Positions 1 to 6,986 of a stretch of 11,729 bases of DNA are shown here, one piece after another. The DNA lies in assembly GCA_030831725.1 (NCBI GenBank), contig JAURKN010000248.1, positions 1-11,729 on the forward strand. The letters run 5' to 3'. How positions within the stretch are numbered: position 1 is the stretch's first letter; the number at the start of each line of letters is the position of its first letter. The translations under genes were made by a program, and so were the position numbers. This stretch comes from Ferruginibacter sp. Lineage in GTDB: Bacteria; Bacteroidota; Bacteroidia; Chitinophagales; Chitinophagaceae. The notes beneath the pieces were generated by a model. That model did no database searches and was not told the origin of the DNA. It was given only the letters and a program-made list of their open reading frames with translations.

Positions 1-364
1 CTTCATGAAATATTGGTGCGTACAATTTCAGATTCTTAACTACATTCTCCATGATAGACCTTGACTGCAGTACTTCGATCTCATTCTCAATGATTTTTTT
101 TGTACTGATGGCATTCAGAGCATCCATCGATTTTGAAGCTTCTACTCCTTTTTTATCATCCTTAATGATGAGTGTCGCCGTTGATTCATAAAGCGGGGTT
201 GTGTATCTTATGTAGATGAAAGCGCTGGCGACAAATATCACAATCAATGCCAAAAACAAAGGCCAGTAAAAAATATATCTCGAAATCAGTTGGATGAACA
301 GATTCTCTTCCTGTTTTACAGGTATTCTTTTTTTTGTGGTAGTATTGGAGTGGGTACGGTTCAT
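1..364 (-). CDS. Wzc/Wzz-like polysaccharide chain-length protein, N-terminal part (runs off window)
   Basis: Translating the minus strand from the ATG at 364 gives 121 open codons to the window edge, so the gene is partial (5' end present). It begins MNRTHSNTTTKKRIPV, has a transmembrane helix at about residues 32-52 (YWPLFLALIVIFVASAF), then a periplasmic Wzz-type segment (YESTATLIIKDDKKG, then IENEIEVLQSRSIMENVV at about 92-109). This layout is the chain-length-determinant domain of inner-membrane polysaccharide co-polymerases. In Bacteroidota it is usually fused to a C-terminal BY-kinase domain, which would lie outside this window, so kinase activity is inferred only. It starts 6 bases after the stop of the Wza-like exporter gene and in the same frame, which strongly suggests an operon with coupled translation. 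The expected role is controlling chain length and export of capsule or exopolysaccharide together with that exporter. Confidence 0.85.
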   Translation of the reverse strand, partial: MNRTHSNTTTKKRIPVKQEENLFIQLISRYIFYWPLFLALIVIFVASAFIYIRYTTPLYESTATLIIKDDKKGVEASKSMDALNAISTKKIIENEIEVLQSRSIMENVVKNLKLYAPIFHE

Positions 365-370
365 GTTGCG

Positions 371-1168
371 TTAATTTCGGATAAGGTTGGTGACTATGAT
401 GGCGATGATGGAAAGTCCACTTAAAATGGTTGGAAGCAGCTGTTGATTCCGGTTCGCATTTTTGATTTTCCTTTCATTCGGTTCAACATAAACCACATCA
501 TTCGGTTTCAGATAATAAAATTCGGAAGTGAGAAATTTCTCATCGTTCAAATTGATTCTGTTAATGGTCCTTTTGCCTTCTTCCTCCCGTATCAACAACA
601 CATTGTGCTTTTTGCCATAAATCGTTATGTCGCCGGCAATTCCCAATGCTTTCAACAGAGATATTTTTTCACTGGGAACATTTATAACGGTCGGTTTACC
701 TACCTCACCAATGATGGACACTTCATAATTCAGATGTCTGATGGTGACTATTGGGTCTACCAAGAGTTTTTTCTCGTTGATCATCTGTGTGATTGAAGCC
801 TTTAGCTGCCTTTTGGTCAGACCTTCGGCTTTTACATTCCCCAAAATCGGCATTTGTACATTCCCTTCGGAGTTGACCAAGTACCCTCCGGCAGATGTCG
901 AGCCCGTAGATGTGGAAGTGCTCGTAGCCTGGGTGTTTGGCGCATTGAAAATAGCTGTCGCTTCAGCATTTAAACTGCTTATGCTTATGCTGAGAAGGTC
1001 ATTTTTCTGTATGAAAGGTTCTTCCAGATTGATATTGCGCGAAACCACGCCGGAGTCTGTAGCGTTGTAAAAATAAACGGCATTTTGGGTTGGTGTACAG
1101 TTCGAAAACACAATCAAAATGGAAAAAATCAGTAAAATGAGGTTACTAGAAGTTGTTTTGATGCTCAA
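371..1168 (-). CDS. Wza-like polysaccharide export lipoprotein (Poly_export + SLBB)
   Basis: 265 residues. A hydrophobic signal sequence (about 9-22) ends in FSNC, with Cys24 as the probable lipidated residue; Asn at -1 makes the lipobox imperfect. A Poly_export domain covers about 48-147 (EPFIQKNDLLSISI, GYLVNSEGNVQMPILGNV, LVDPIVTIR) and one SLBB domain about 148-230 (SIIGEVGKPTVINVPSEK, LKPNDVVYVEPNE). A C-terminal hydrophobic helix follows at about 244-263. Enterobacterial Wza is longer (about 380 residues) with more SLBB repeats, so this is the short Bacteroidota form. Its expected role is the periplasmic/outer-membrane channel for capsule or exopolysaccharide, working with the Wzc-like protein encoded next. 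The start is TTG: no in-frame ATG precedes it, a TAA lies a few codons upstream, and the next internal Met (129) would delete the signal peptide. A Ser/Thr-rich linker (about 79-93) interrupts the export domain. Confidence 0.9.
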   Translation of the reverse strand: MSIKTTSSNLILLIFSILIVFSNCTPTQNAVYFYNATDSGVVSRNINLEEPFIQKNDLLSISISSLNAEATAIFNAPNTQATSTSTSTGSTSAGGYLVNSEGNVQMPILGNVKAEGLTKRQLKASITQMINEKKLLVDPIVTIRHLNYEVSIIGEVGKPTVINVPSEKISLLKALGIAGDITIYGKKHNVLLIREEEGKRTINRINLNDEKFLTSEFYYLKPNDVVYVEPNERKIKNANRNQQLLPTILSGLSIIAIIVTNLIRN

Positions 1169-1469
1169 TGGGGATGGGTTTTAATTTAATATGAGTAATG
1201 CAATTCAAATGGCCGATTGTAAAAATTTGTACTTGTCGGCGTATTTCTTATGGTTAATGATTTTCGGAGGATATGGGACAAAGCTCATATTCAATACCTT
1301 CTCACTTTCAACAGAATGAGCACTAAATTAGGCATGCTTAGGGTTAAATCAAAGATTTTTGTTGTTTTTTATAATGATTCAAGTCATTTATTGTTCAAAG
1401 CTTAAAAAAAGTGGTCGACGTAACTTGATTTTTCCTTTTTGCTACATTTGCGATCTAAATCTACAAACC
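1169..1469. other. Divergent intergenic region between the export operon and the thiolase gene
   Basis: This AT-rich stretch of about 300 bases lies between two divergently transcribed genes. On the plus strand it ends with a good Bacteroidota-type promoter for the thiolase. An open frame from 1359 could extend the thiolase upstream, but its residues are low-complexity, lack thiolase similarity and would run through that promoter. On the minus strand the only candidate promoter seen is a 7-of-8 match to TAnnTTTG at 1279-1286, with a TTG about 22 bases upstream. That would give the export operon a leader of roughly 105 bases. No RNA gene, repeat or convincing small ORF was recognised. Confidence 0.6.
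1425..1450 (+). promoter_or_regulatory. Bacteroidota-type promoter of the acetyl-CoA acetyltransferase gene
   Basis: TACATTTG at 1443-1450 matches the Bacteroidota -7 consensus TAnnTTTG exactly and is followed by C, as is common in the phylum. A TTG at 1425-1427 can serve as the -33 element, although the 15-base spacing is a little short. The motif ends 19 bases before the ATG at 1470, giving a short leader. This supports that ATG over the upstream in-frame extension. Confidence 0.65.
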
Positions 1470-2648
1470 ATGAAAGAAGTATATATCATATCTGCGGTCA
1501 GAACCCCGCTTGGCAGTTTCGGCGGATCATTGAAGTCGTTCAGTGCCACACAGCTGGGAGGCATTGCAATTAAGGCTGCCGTGGAGAGAGCGGGTATGTC
1601 TGCTGAAAACGTCAATGAAGTCATTATGGGTTCTGTGATACAGGCCAATCTGGGGCAGGCTCCTGCTCGTCAGGCTTCTAAATTTGCCGGATTGCCGGAT
1701 TCTGTAGTTTGTACTACCGTTAACAAGGTATGCGCCAGTGGCATGAAAGCCATCGCATATGCGGCTCAAAGCATAATCGCAGGAGATTCGGAAGTTGTGG
1801 TAGCAGGAGGAATGGAAAGCATGAGCAATGTGCCTTTTTATGTTGATAGTTTGAGATGGGGGAATAAATATGGAAATACAAGTCTGATCGATGGCTTGGC
1901 CAAAGACGGACTGACTGACGTGTACGATGGTAAAGCAATGGGTGTAGCTGCCGAACTCTGTGCATCTACCTGTGGAATCACAAGGGAAGAGCAAGATGCT
2001 TTTGCCATTGAAAGCTATAAAAGAAGTCAGGCAGCCCAAACCGCTGGTAAATTTGACGCTGAAATTGTTCCCGTTTCGATACCTCAAAGAAAAGGAGATC
2101 CAGTTCTCATTACAAAAGATGAAGAGCCTTTCAATGTGAAATTTGATAAGATCCCTGAGTTGAAAAGCGCATTTTTAAAAGATGGATCAGTAACTGCCGC
2201 CAACGCTTCTACCATGAATGACGGTGCTGCAGCCTTGGTTTTGGCAAGCAAAGAAGCTGTTGAAAAATTCGGACTGAAGCCAATCGCGATACTGCGTTCT
2301 TCAGCAGATGCTGAGCAAGCTCCTGAATGGTTCACAACAGCTCCTTCACTGGCAGTGCCAAAAGCAGTTGAAAAAGCAGGACTTAACATGGGCGATATTG
2401 AATTTTGGGAATTGAACGAGGCATTCTCCGTAGTAGGCATCGAAAACACAAAACGCCTCGGACTCGATCCAGCTAAAGTAAATGTGAATGGTGGAGCGGT
2501 ATCAATTGGCCACCCTCTAGGTTGCAGTGGTGCAAGAATCATCGTTACACTCATCCATATTTTGAAACAAAATCAGGCCAAATACGGAGCCGCAGGAATA
2601 TGTAATGGTGGAGGTGGAGCTTCTGCCATGGTCATTGAAAATTGCTAA
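1470..2648 (+). CDS. atoB: Acetyl-CoA C-acetyltransferase (thiolase II)
   Basis: 392 residues, the normal length for the family. It catalyses reversible Claisen condensation of two acetyl-CoA to acetoacetyl-CoA plus CoA (or thiolysis in reverse) in the cytoplasm. Visible hallmarks are the N-terminus KEVYIISAVRTPLGSFGG, nucleophilic Cys88 in NKVCASGMKA, the NEAFS motif with Asn316, His348 in GHPLGCSGAR, and general acid/base Cys378 in GICNGGGGASA. These fall at almost the same numbers as in Zoogloea thiolase (Cys89, His348, Cys378). Met157 (KAMGVAAE) corresponds to the methionine associated with short-chain substrates, which favours acetoacetyl-CoA thiolase over a long-chain FadA; that specificity is inferred. 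I chose the ATG at 1470 because family similarity begins there and the promoter lies just upstream. The gene stands alone, with its own promoter and a strong terminator, so it is not part of a visible beta-oxidation or butyrate cluster. Confidence 0.95.
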   Translation: MKEVYIISAVRTPLGSFGGSLKSFSATQLGGIAIKAAVERAGMSAENVNEVIMGSVIQANLGQAPARQASKFAGLPDSVVCTTVNKVCASGMKAIAYAAQSIIAGDSEVVVAGGMESMSNVPFYVDSLRWGNKYGNTSLIDGLAKDGLTDVYDGKAMGVAAELCASTCGITREEQDAFAIESYKRSQAAQTAGKFDAEIVPVSIPQRKGDPVLITKDEEPFNVKFDKIPELKSAFLKDGSVTAANASTMNDGAAALVLASKEAVEKFGLKPIAILRSSADAEQAPEWFTTAPSLAVPKAVEKAGLNMGDIEFWELNEAFSVVGIENTKRLGLDPAKVNVNGGAVSIGHPLGCSGARIIVTLIHILKQNQAKYGAAGICNGGGGASAMVIENC

Positions 2649-2664
2649 AAAAAATCATTCGTTG

Positions 2665-2689
2665 AAGTCCCGTCACCGGGACTTTTTTT
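2665..2689 (+). terminator. Intrinsic terminator after the thiolase gene
   Basis: A perfect 8-bp stem, AAGTCCCG (2665-2672) with CGGGACTT (2677-2684), encloses the 4-base loop TCAC and runs into seven T (2683-2689). It begins 16 bases after the thiolase stop codon. It separates the thiolase from the next gene and argues against the longer start at 2605 for that gene. Confidence 0.9.
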
Positions 2690-2718
2690 ATGCCCGGAAT
2701 TATCTAATTTGCCGACAC

Positions 2719-3285
2719 ATGCAAGACATCGAACCCTTTTACAATTGGAGGCACTTGTATACAGCAGAAGAGGACCCTCTTTCACCTTTCTATGGAAATG
2801 AATACAGCGAGTTTGAATTCACCAATACCATTTACAATTATTACATCCATCCTCAGTGGGACTATTTCGGCTCTAAGACACTCTTTATGAAGTTGATTTT
2901 TGTGGATTATGAACAGCAATTCGCAATCATTGAAATGATCGGAGAGTGGAATGATGCCATAGAAAATGATATCATGACCTTACGAAGAAATATCACAGAT
3001 CCTCTTGCAGAAAAAGGAATTTCGAAGTATGTGATCATCGCCGAAATTGTACTGAATTTTCACAGCAGCGACGATAGTTACTACGAAGACTGGTACGAAA
3101 GATTAACAGATGAAGATGGATGGGTCGCCATTGTGAATATGCCAGCACAAAGTCAGCATGATTTTAAAAGAAGCCACTTAGACCGTTATATTCAACTGGT
3201 TGATTTGGATCTTTGGCGTACCCAAAAACCCGAGTTTATCATTACCAGAATAGAGGACTTAAGGGATAAAAGGCTGGATTATTAG
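2719..3285 (+). CDS. Conserved-looking hypothetical protein, acidic, 188 aa
   Basis: I do not recognise this family. The 188-residue product is soluble in appearance: no signal peptide or transmembrane helix, and rich in Asp/Glu and aromatic residues. An aromatic N-terminal part (about 1-50, with FYNWRHLY and YNYYIHPQWDYFG) is followed by probable alpha/beta segments: LFMKLIFVDYEQQFAIIEMI (about 55-74), a helix around NDIMTLRRNITDPLAEKGI, a strand VIIAEIVLNF (about 105-114), a strongly acidic patch SSDDSYYEDWYERLTDEDGW (about 116-135) and VAIVNM. The alternation hints at a small alpha/beta fold, but no catalytic motif is evident. The ATG at 2719 is preferred because the open frame upstream overlaps the thiolase end and its terminator. 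The gene lies between that terminator and the sdh promoter, so it is probably transcribed alone; readthrough into sdhCAB is possible because no terminator was seen after it. Confidence 0.75.
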   Translation: MQDIEPFYNWRHLYTAEEDPLSPFYGNEYSEFEFTNTIYNYYIHPQWDYFGSKTLFMKLIFVDYEQQFAIIEMIGEWNDAIENDIMTLRRNITDPLAEKGISKYVIIAEIVLNFHSSDDSYYEDWYERLTDEDGWVAIVNMPAQSQHDFKRSHLDRYIQLVDLDLWRTQKPEFIITRIEDLRDKRLDY

Positions 3286-3336
3286 GCTTGTTGAAGATTT
3301 GTTTAAAAAACCACCTAGTAAGATTGAATGAAGTTA

Positions 3337-3365
3337 TTGATTTGCAGCATCTTTCCTTATTTTTG
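3337..3365 (+). promoter_or_regulatory. Bacteroidota-type promoter of the sdhCAB operon
   Basis: TATTTTTG at 3358-3365 matches TAnnTTTG exactly and is followed by C. TTG at 3337-3339 lies 18 bases upstream as the -33 element, close to the usual spacing. The motif ends 27 bases before the sdhC ATG at 3393. An open frame extends upstream to 3288, but it would cross this promoter, and the cytochrome similarity starts only at 3393. Confidence 0.7.
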
Positions 3366-3392
3366 CCGAACTCTTACTACAATATTTCTATT

Positions 3393-4061
3393 ATGACATG
3401 GAAACATTTTTTTACTTCTTCGATAGGTAAGAAGTTTTTGATGGCGATGACTGGTATTTTTTTGGTTTTGTTTCTCATCGTCCACGCAGGCATCAACGCT
3501 TGTATTTTTCTAAACGATGGCGGTGAAACATTCAACAAAGCAGCTCATTTTATGAGTCACAACTGGATCATGCGCTTTTTGGAGATAGGCCTATTCGCCG
3601 GTTTCATCCTTCACATCATTCAAGGATTGTCTTTGACCTTTCAAAACAAAAAAGCCAGGCCAGTAAATTATGCGTTCAACCAGCCGGGTAAGAATAGCAA
3701 TTGGTACAGCCGTTCCATGGCAATCCTCGGTACCTTGCTTTTACTGTTCCTCATCATGCACCTTTCGCATTTTTATGTAGGAACAAAAGTCGCTTTGTAT
3801 GGTGGCGATAAGCCCCATAACTTATATCATGAAATGCAAACGATTTTCAGTGTCAATTGGATAGTCGCTTTGTATCTCATTGGTGTTGCCTCGTTGTTCT
3901 GGCATTTGTATCATGGGTTTCAGAGTGCTTTTCAAACATTGGGCATCCATCATAAAAGATATACCCCGATCATCATGGCAGCCGGTACGGGATATGCGAT
4001 CATCATCTGTTTGTTGTTCGCTTTGATGCCGATTGCCATGTATTTGGGATGGATTAAATAA
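3393..4061 (+). CDS. sdhC: Succinate dehydrogenase/fumarate reductase cytochrome b subunit (type B, five helices)
   Basis: 222 residues, the membrane anchor that carries electrons between the Fe-S subunit and the quinone pool (menaquinone is expected in this phylum). Five hydrophobic helices are visible at about 14-38, 62-83, 109-129, 153-178 and 193-217. This fits the type B anchor, in which one polypeptide replaces the SdhC+SdhD pair and binds two haems b. Candidate axial His residues lie in the first four helices: His31 (LIVHAG), His74 (FILHIIQG), His123 or His126 (IMHLSHF), and His171 or His174 (WHLYHGF). The N-terminus WKHFFTSSIGKKFLMAMTG is typical of Bacteroidota SdhC. It is the first gene of an sdhC-sdhA-sdhB operon, 30 bases before sdhA. 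I set the start at 3393 rather than the in-frame 3288 because the promoter lies between them. Confidence 0.93.
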   Translation: MTWKHFFTSSIGKKFLMAMTGIFLVLFLIVHAGINACIFLNDGGETFNKAAHFMSHNWIMRFLEIGLFAGFILHIIQGLSLTFQNKKARPVNYAFNQPGKNSNWYSRSMAILGTLLLLFLIMHLSHFYVGTKVALYGGDKPHNLYHEMQTIFSVNWIVALYLIGVASLFWHLYHGFQSAFQTLGIHHKRYTPIIMAAGTGYAIIICLLFALMPIAMYLGWIK

Positions 4062-4091
4062 CAAAAAGAAATCAACTTAAATCATATTCGT

Positions 4092-6068
4092 ATGGCTTTA
4101 GATGCGAAGATACCTGCAGGTGAGATGGACAAAAAATGGACCGATTACAAGGGACATGTCAAATTGGTCAATCCTGCCAACAAAAGAAAACTGGAAGTAA
4201 TCGTGGTTGGTACCGGACTTGCCGGAGCTTCAGCCGCTGCTTCCCTTGGTGAACTCGGTTATCGTGTGAAGGCATTCTGCTTTCAGGATAGTCCGCGTCG
4301 CGCGCACAGTATCGCCGCTCAGGGTGGTATCAATGCTGCAAAGAATTATCAAAACGACGGAGACTCTGTTTTCCGTTTGTTCTATGATACTGTGAAAGGG
4401 GGTGACTATCGTGCACGTGAAGCGAATGTGCATCGTTTGGCGGAAGTCAGTACATCCATTATTGACCAATGTGTCGCACAAGGTGTTCCTTTTGCCAGAG
4501 AGTACGGCGGATTGTTGAGCAACCGTTCATTTGGTGGAACACAAGTACAACGTACTTTCTACGCTGCCGGTCAAACGGGACAGCAGCTTTTGCTCGGAGC
4601 GTACAGCGCTCTTGAACGCCAGGTTGCCCTCGGAAATGTGAAGATGTACGCACGTCACGAAATGCTCGATATCGTTAAAATTGATGGCGTAGCAAGAGGT
4701 ATCATCGCCCGCGATCTTGTAAGCGGTAAACTCGAACGTCACTTCGGTCACGCGGTACTGTTATGTACAGGCGGATACGGAAATGTGTTCTATCTGAGTA
4801 CGAATGCCATGGGTAGCAATGTGACTGCTGCATGGAAAGCTCACAAGCAAGGTGCTTATTTTGGAAACCCATGCTTTACGCAAATACACCCAACTTGTAT
4901 CCCTGTAAGTGGTGATCATCAGAGTAAACTCACCCTTATGAGTGAGAGTTTGAGAAATGACGGTAGAATTTGGGTGCCGAAAATGAAAAATGATAATCGC
5001 TCTCCAAAAGATATTCCGGAAGATGAAAGAGATTATTATCTCGAGAGAAGATATCCTGCATTCGGGAACCTCGTTCCAAGAGACGTGGCTTCCAGGGCCG
5101 CCAAGGAAAGATGTGACGAAGGCTACGGCGTAGGAACCACAAAAATGGCGGTTTATCTCGATTACAAAGATGCCATCATGCGTTATGGTAGAATCGAAGC
5201 TGGAAAATCAGGGATGGTTAATCCTTCCGACTCCGTAGTTTACGGACTCGGTAAAAAAGTGGTCGAAGAAAAATATGGTAACCTCTTCGAGATGTATGCA
5301 AAAATTACCGGAGAAAATCCATACGAAACACCCATGAGAATCTATCCTGCTGTTCACTATACCATGGGTGGACTTTGGGTGGATTATGAACTGCAAACCA
5401 CAGTGCCCGGACTTTACGCTCTGGGAGAAGCCAACTTCAGCGATCATGGAGCAAACAGACTCGGCGCATCAGCCCTCATGCAGGGTCTTGCAGACGGTTA
5501 TTTTGTTATTCCATATACCATCGGAAATTATTTGGCCGATGACATCAGAACGCCTTCCATCCCAACCGATCACCCTGCATTCGTAGAAGCGGAAAAAGCG
5601 GTGTCTGAGCGTATTCAAAAACTCATGAGTATCCAAGGAAAACAGACCGTCGAAAGTTTCCATAAACGTTTGGGTAAAATCATGTGGGACAAATGCGGAA
5701 TGGCGAGAAGTGAAAAGGGACTCAAACAAGCAATCGAAGAGATAAGAGCGCTGAAAAAAGAATTCTGGAGCGATGTTCGCATACCAGGAGAAATTGACGC
5801 ATTCAACCCTGAGCTTGACAAAGCAGGACGTGTAGCCGACTTTATCGAATTGGGCGAATTGATGTGCATCGATGCTCTCGATCGAAACGAAAGCTGTGGC
5901 GGTCACTTCAGAGAAGAATCTCAAACCGAGGACGGAGAAGCGAAAAGAGATGATGTGAACTATAGCTATGTGGCTGCTTGGGAAGCCAAAGGAGACGGGG
6001 AGTGGGCACTTCATAAGGAAGCTTTGAATTTTGAAATTGTAAAACCGACACAACGCAGTTATAAATAA
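4092..6068 (+). CDS. sdhA: Succinate dehydrogenase/fumarate reductase flavoprotein subunit
   Basis: 658 residues. It oxidises succinate to fumarate (or the reverse) with covalently bound FAD, at the cytoplasmic face of the membrane complex. The Rossmann dinucleotide motif GTGLAG is at 40-45. His72 in RRAHSIAAQGGINAA is the expected 8-alpha-FAD attachment residue. Active-site residues are seen as His266 (QIHPTC), Arg330 in LVPRDVASRA (proton-shuttle Arg), His422 (VHYTMGG) and Arg456 in HGANRLGASAL. The C-terminal domain ends with ALDRNESCGGHFREE (about 595-609). It is about 70 residues longer than E. coli SdhA, as usual for the type B/Bacteroidota branch. It lies 30 bases after sdhC and 37 bases before sdhB. 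A weak hairpin (CCATC 6071-6075 with GATGG 6084-6088) sits in the second gap and may affect mRNA processing, which is inference. The direction in vivo cannot be told from sequence. Confidence 0.97.
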   Translation: MALDAKIPAGEMDKKWTDYKGHVKLVNPANKRKLEVIVVGTGLAGASAAASLGELGYRVKAFCFQDSPRRAHSIAAQGGINAAKNYQNDGDSVFRLFYDTVKGGDYRAREANVHRLAEVSTSIIDQCVAQGVPFAREYGGLLSNRSFGGTQVQRTFYAAGQTGQQLLLGAYSALERQVALGNVKMYARHEMLDIVKIDGVARGIIARDLVSGKLERHFGHAVLLCTGGYGNVFYLSTNAMGSNVTAAWKAHKQGAYFGNPCFTQIHPTCIPVSGDHQSKLTLMSESLRNDGRIWVPKMKNDNRSPKDIPEDERDYYLERRYPAFGNLVPRDVASRAAKERCDEGYGVGTTKMAVYLDYKDAIMRYGRIEAGKSGMVNPSDSVVYGLGKKVVEEKYGNLFEMYAKITGENPYETPMRIYPAVHYTMGGLWVDYELQTTVPGLYALGEANFSDHGANRLGASALMQGLADGYFVIPYTIGNYLADDIRTPSIPTDHPAFVEAEKAVSERIQKLMSIQGKQTVESFHKRLGKIMWDKCGMARSEKGLKQAIEEIRALKKEFWSDVRIPGEIDAFNPELDKAGRVADFIELGELMCIDALDRNESCGGHFREESQTEDGEAKRDDVNYSYVAAWEAKGDGEWALHKEALNFEIVKPTQRSYK

Positions 6069-6105
6069 CTCCATCTTTTACCGGATGGTCATTAAATAAC
6101 TTACT

Positions 6106-6873
6106 ATGGAACATTATCACATGAATCTAACCCTTAAAGTTTGGCGTCAAAAAAACAGCCATTCTGAGGGAAAATTGGAAACATATCAAGTGAAAAACAT
6201 CTCATCTGAAATGAGTTTCCTTGAAATGTTTGATGTGCTCAACGAGCAACTCATCACCGAAGGAAAAGACCCGATCGCTTTCGACCACGATTGCCGTGAA
6301 GGTATTTGTGGGATGTGCAGCATGTACATCAACGGACAAGCACATGGTCCTTGGAAACAAAACACCACTTGCCAGCTACACATGCGTGCTTTCAAAGATG
6401 GCGATACCATTGTCGTTGAACCATGGAGAAGCCAGGCGTTTCCAATTGTGAAAGACCTCGTTGTGAATCGCTCAGCATTTGATCGTATCATCCAGGCAGG
6501 AGGTTATATCAGCGTCAATACCGGTAATGCGGTAGATGCAAATGCCATTCCGATTGATAAAAAGGATGCTGACGACGCTTTCATGGCTGCAGCCTGTATC
6601 GGATGCGGCGCTTGTGTCGCCACTTGTAAAAACGGAAGTGCGATGCTTTTTGTTGGCGCTAAAGTTTCACAATTGGCATTGTTGCCACAAGGCGGTCCAG
6701 AAAGAGAGTCTCGTGTGCTGAACATGGTCGCTCAAATGGATAAGGAAGGTTTTGGAAATTGTACCAACACATATGCCTGCGAAGCGGAATGTCCTAAAGG
6801 AATCTCCGTAGCCAACATCGCTCGCCTTAACAGCGAATATATCAAAGCCGGACTCTCTACAGAGGAAAAATAA
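6106..6873 (+). CDS. sdhB: Succinate dehydrogenase/fumarate reductase iron-sulfur subunit
   Basis: 255 residues. It wires electrons from FAD to the cytochrome b haems/quinone through three clusters. All ligands are present. The [2Fe-2S] set is Cys63, Cys68, Cys71 and Cys89 (DCREGICGMC then TTCQ). The [4Fe-4S] set is Cys164, Cys167, Cys170 and Cys229. The [3Fe-4S] set is Cys174, Cys219 and Cys225 (CIGCGACVATCK; NCTNTYACEAECPKG). The third position of the last set has the normal arrangement for SdhB. Two starts are possible, Met1 at 6106 and Met6 at 6121 (MNLTLKVWRQ); the second aligns better with typical family N-termini, and neither has a strong Shine-Dalgarno sequence. Last gene of the sdhCAB operon, followed by a strong terminator. 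Confidence 0.96.
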   Translation: MEHYHMNLTLKVWRQKNSHSEGKLETYQVKNISSEMSFLEMFDVLNEQLITEGKDPIAFDHDCREGICGMCSMYINGQAHGPWKQNTTCQLHMRAFKDGDTIVVEPWRSQAFPIVKDLVVNRSAFDRIIQAGGYISVNTGNAVDANAIPIDKKDADDAFMAAACIGCGACVATCKNGSAMLFVGAKVSQLALLPQGGPERESRVLNMVAQMDKEGFGNCTNTYACEAECPKGISVANIARLNSEYIKAGLSTEEK

Positions 6874-6890
6874 TACACTGTTATTTCATA

Positions 6891-6921
6891 AAGGCCTTCC
6901 CAATTCGGGGAGGCTTTTTTT
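6891..6921 (+). terminator. Intrinsic terminator of the sdhCAB operon
   Basis: AAGGCCTTCCC (6891-6901) pairs with GGGGAGGCTTT (6907-6917) through an 11-position stem containing two G-T pairs. The loop is AATTC and a run of seven T occupies 6915-6921. It begins 17 bases after the sdhB stop codon. Confidence 0.9.
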
Positions 6922-6986
6922 ATTCGATTAAGTTTCAGTCTTCCACTCAATTAATGGTATTTTTATTGAAAGAACAACCCTGATTT

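Noticed and set aside
1279..1286. Minus-strand 7-of-8 match to TAnnTTTG as promoter of the export operon
   Set aside because: The first base is wrong, spacing to the nearest TTG is long (about 22), and it would leave a leader of about 105 bases; too weak to list as a feature.
1359..1469. In-frame 37-residue upstream extension of the thiolase
   Set aside because: The extension contains the promoter, has no family similarity, and the normal thiolase N-terminus begins at 1470.
2084..2554. 156-residue open frame antisense to the thiolase gene
   Set aside because: Fully overlaps catalytic regions of a clear thiolase and shows no recognisable protein features.
2605..2718. In-frame upstream extension of the acidic hypothetical protein
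   Set aside because: It overlaps the thiolase coding end and runs through a strong terminator hairpin.
5469..6074. 201-residue open frame antisense to the end of sdhA
   Set aside because: It lies wholly opposite strongly conserved sdhA codons, has Cys/Phe/His-rich low-quality composition, and has no promoter or similarity; it is a by-product of codon bias.
6071..6088. Hairpin CCATC/GATGG between sdhA and sdhB
   Set aside because: Only five base pairs with an 8-base loop and no T tract, so not a terminator; at most a minor processing or stability element.
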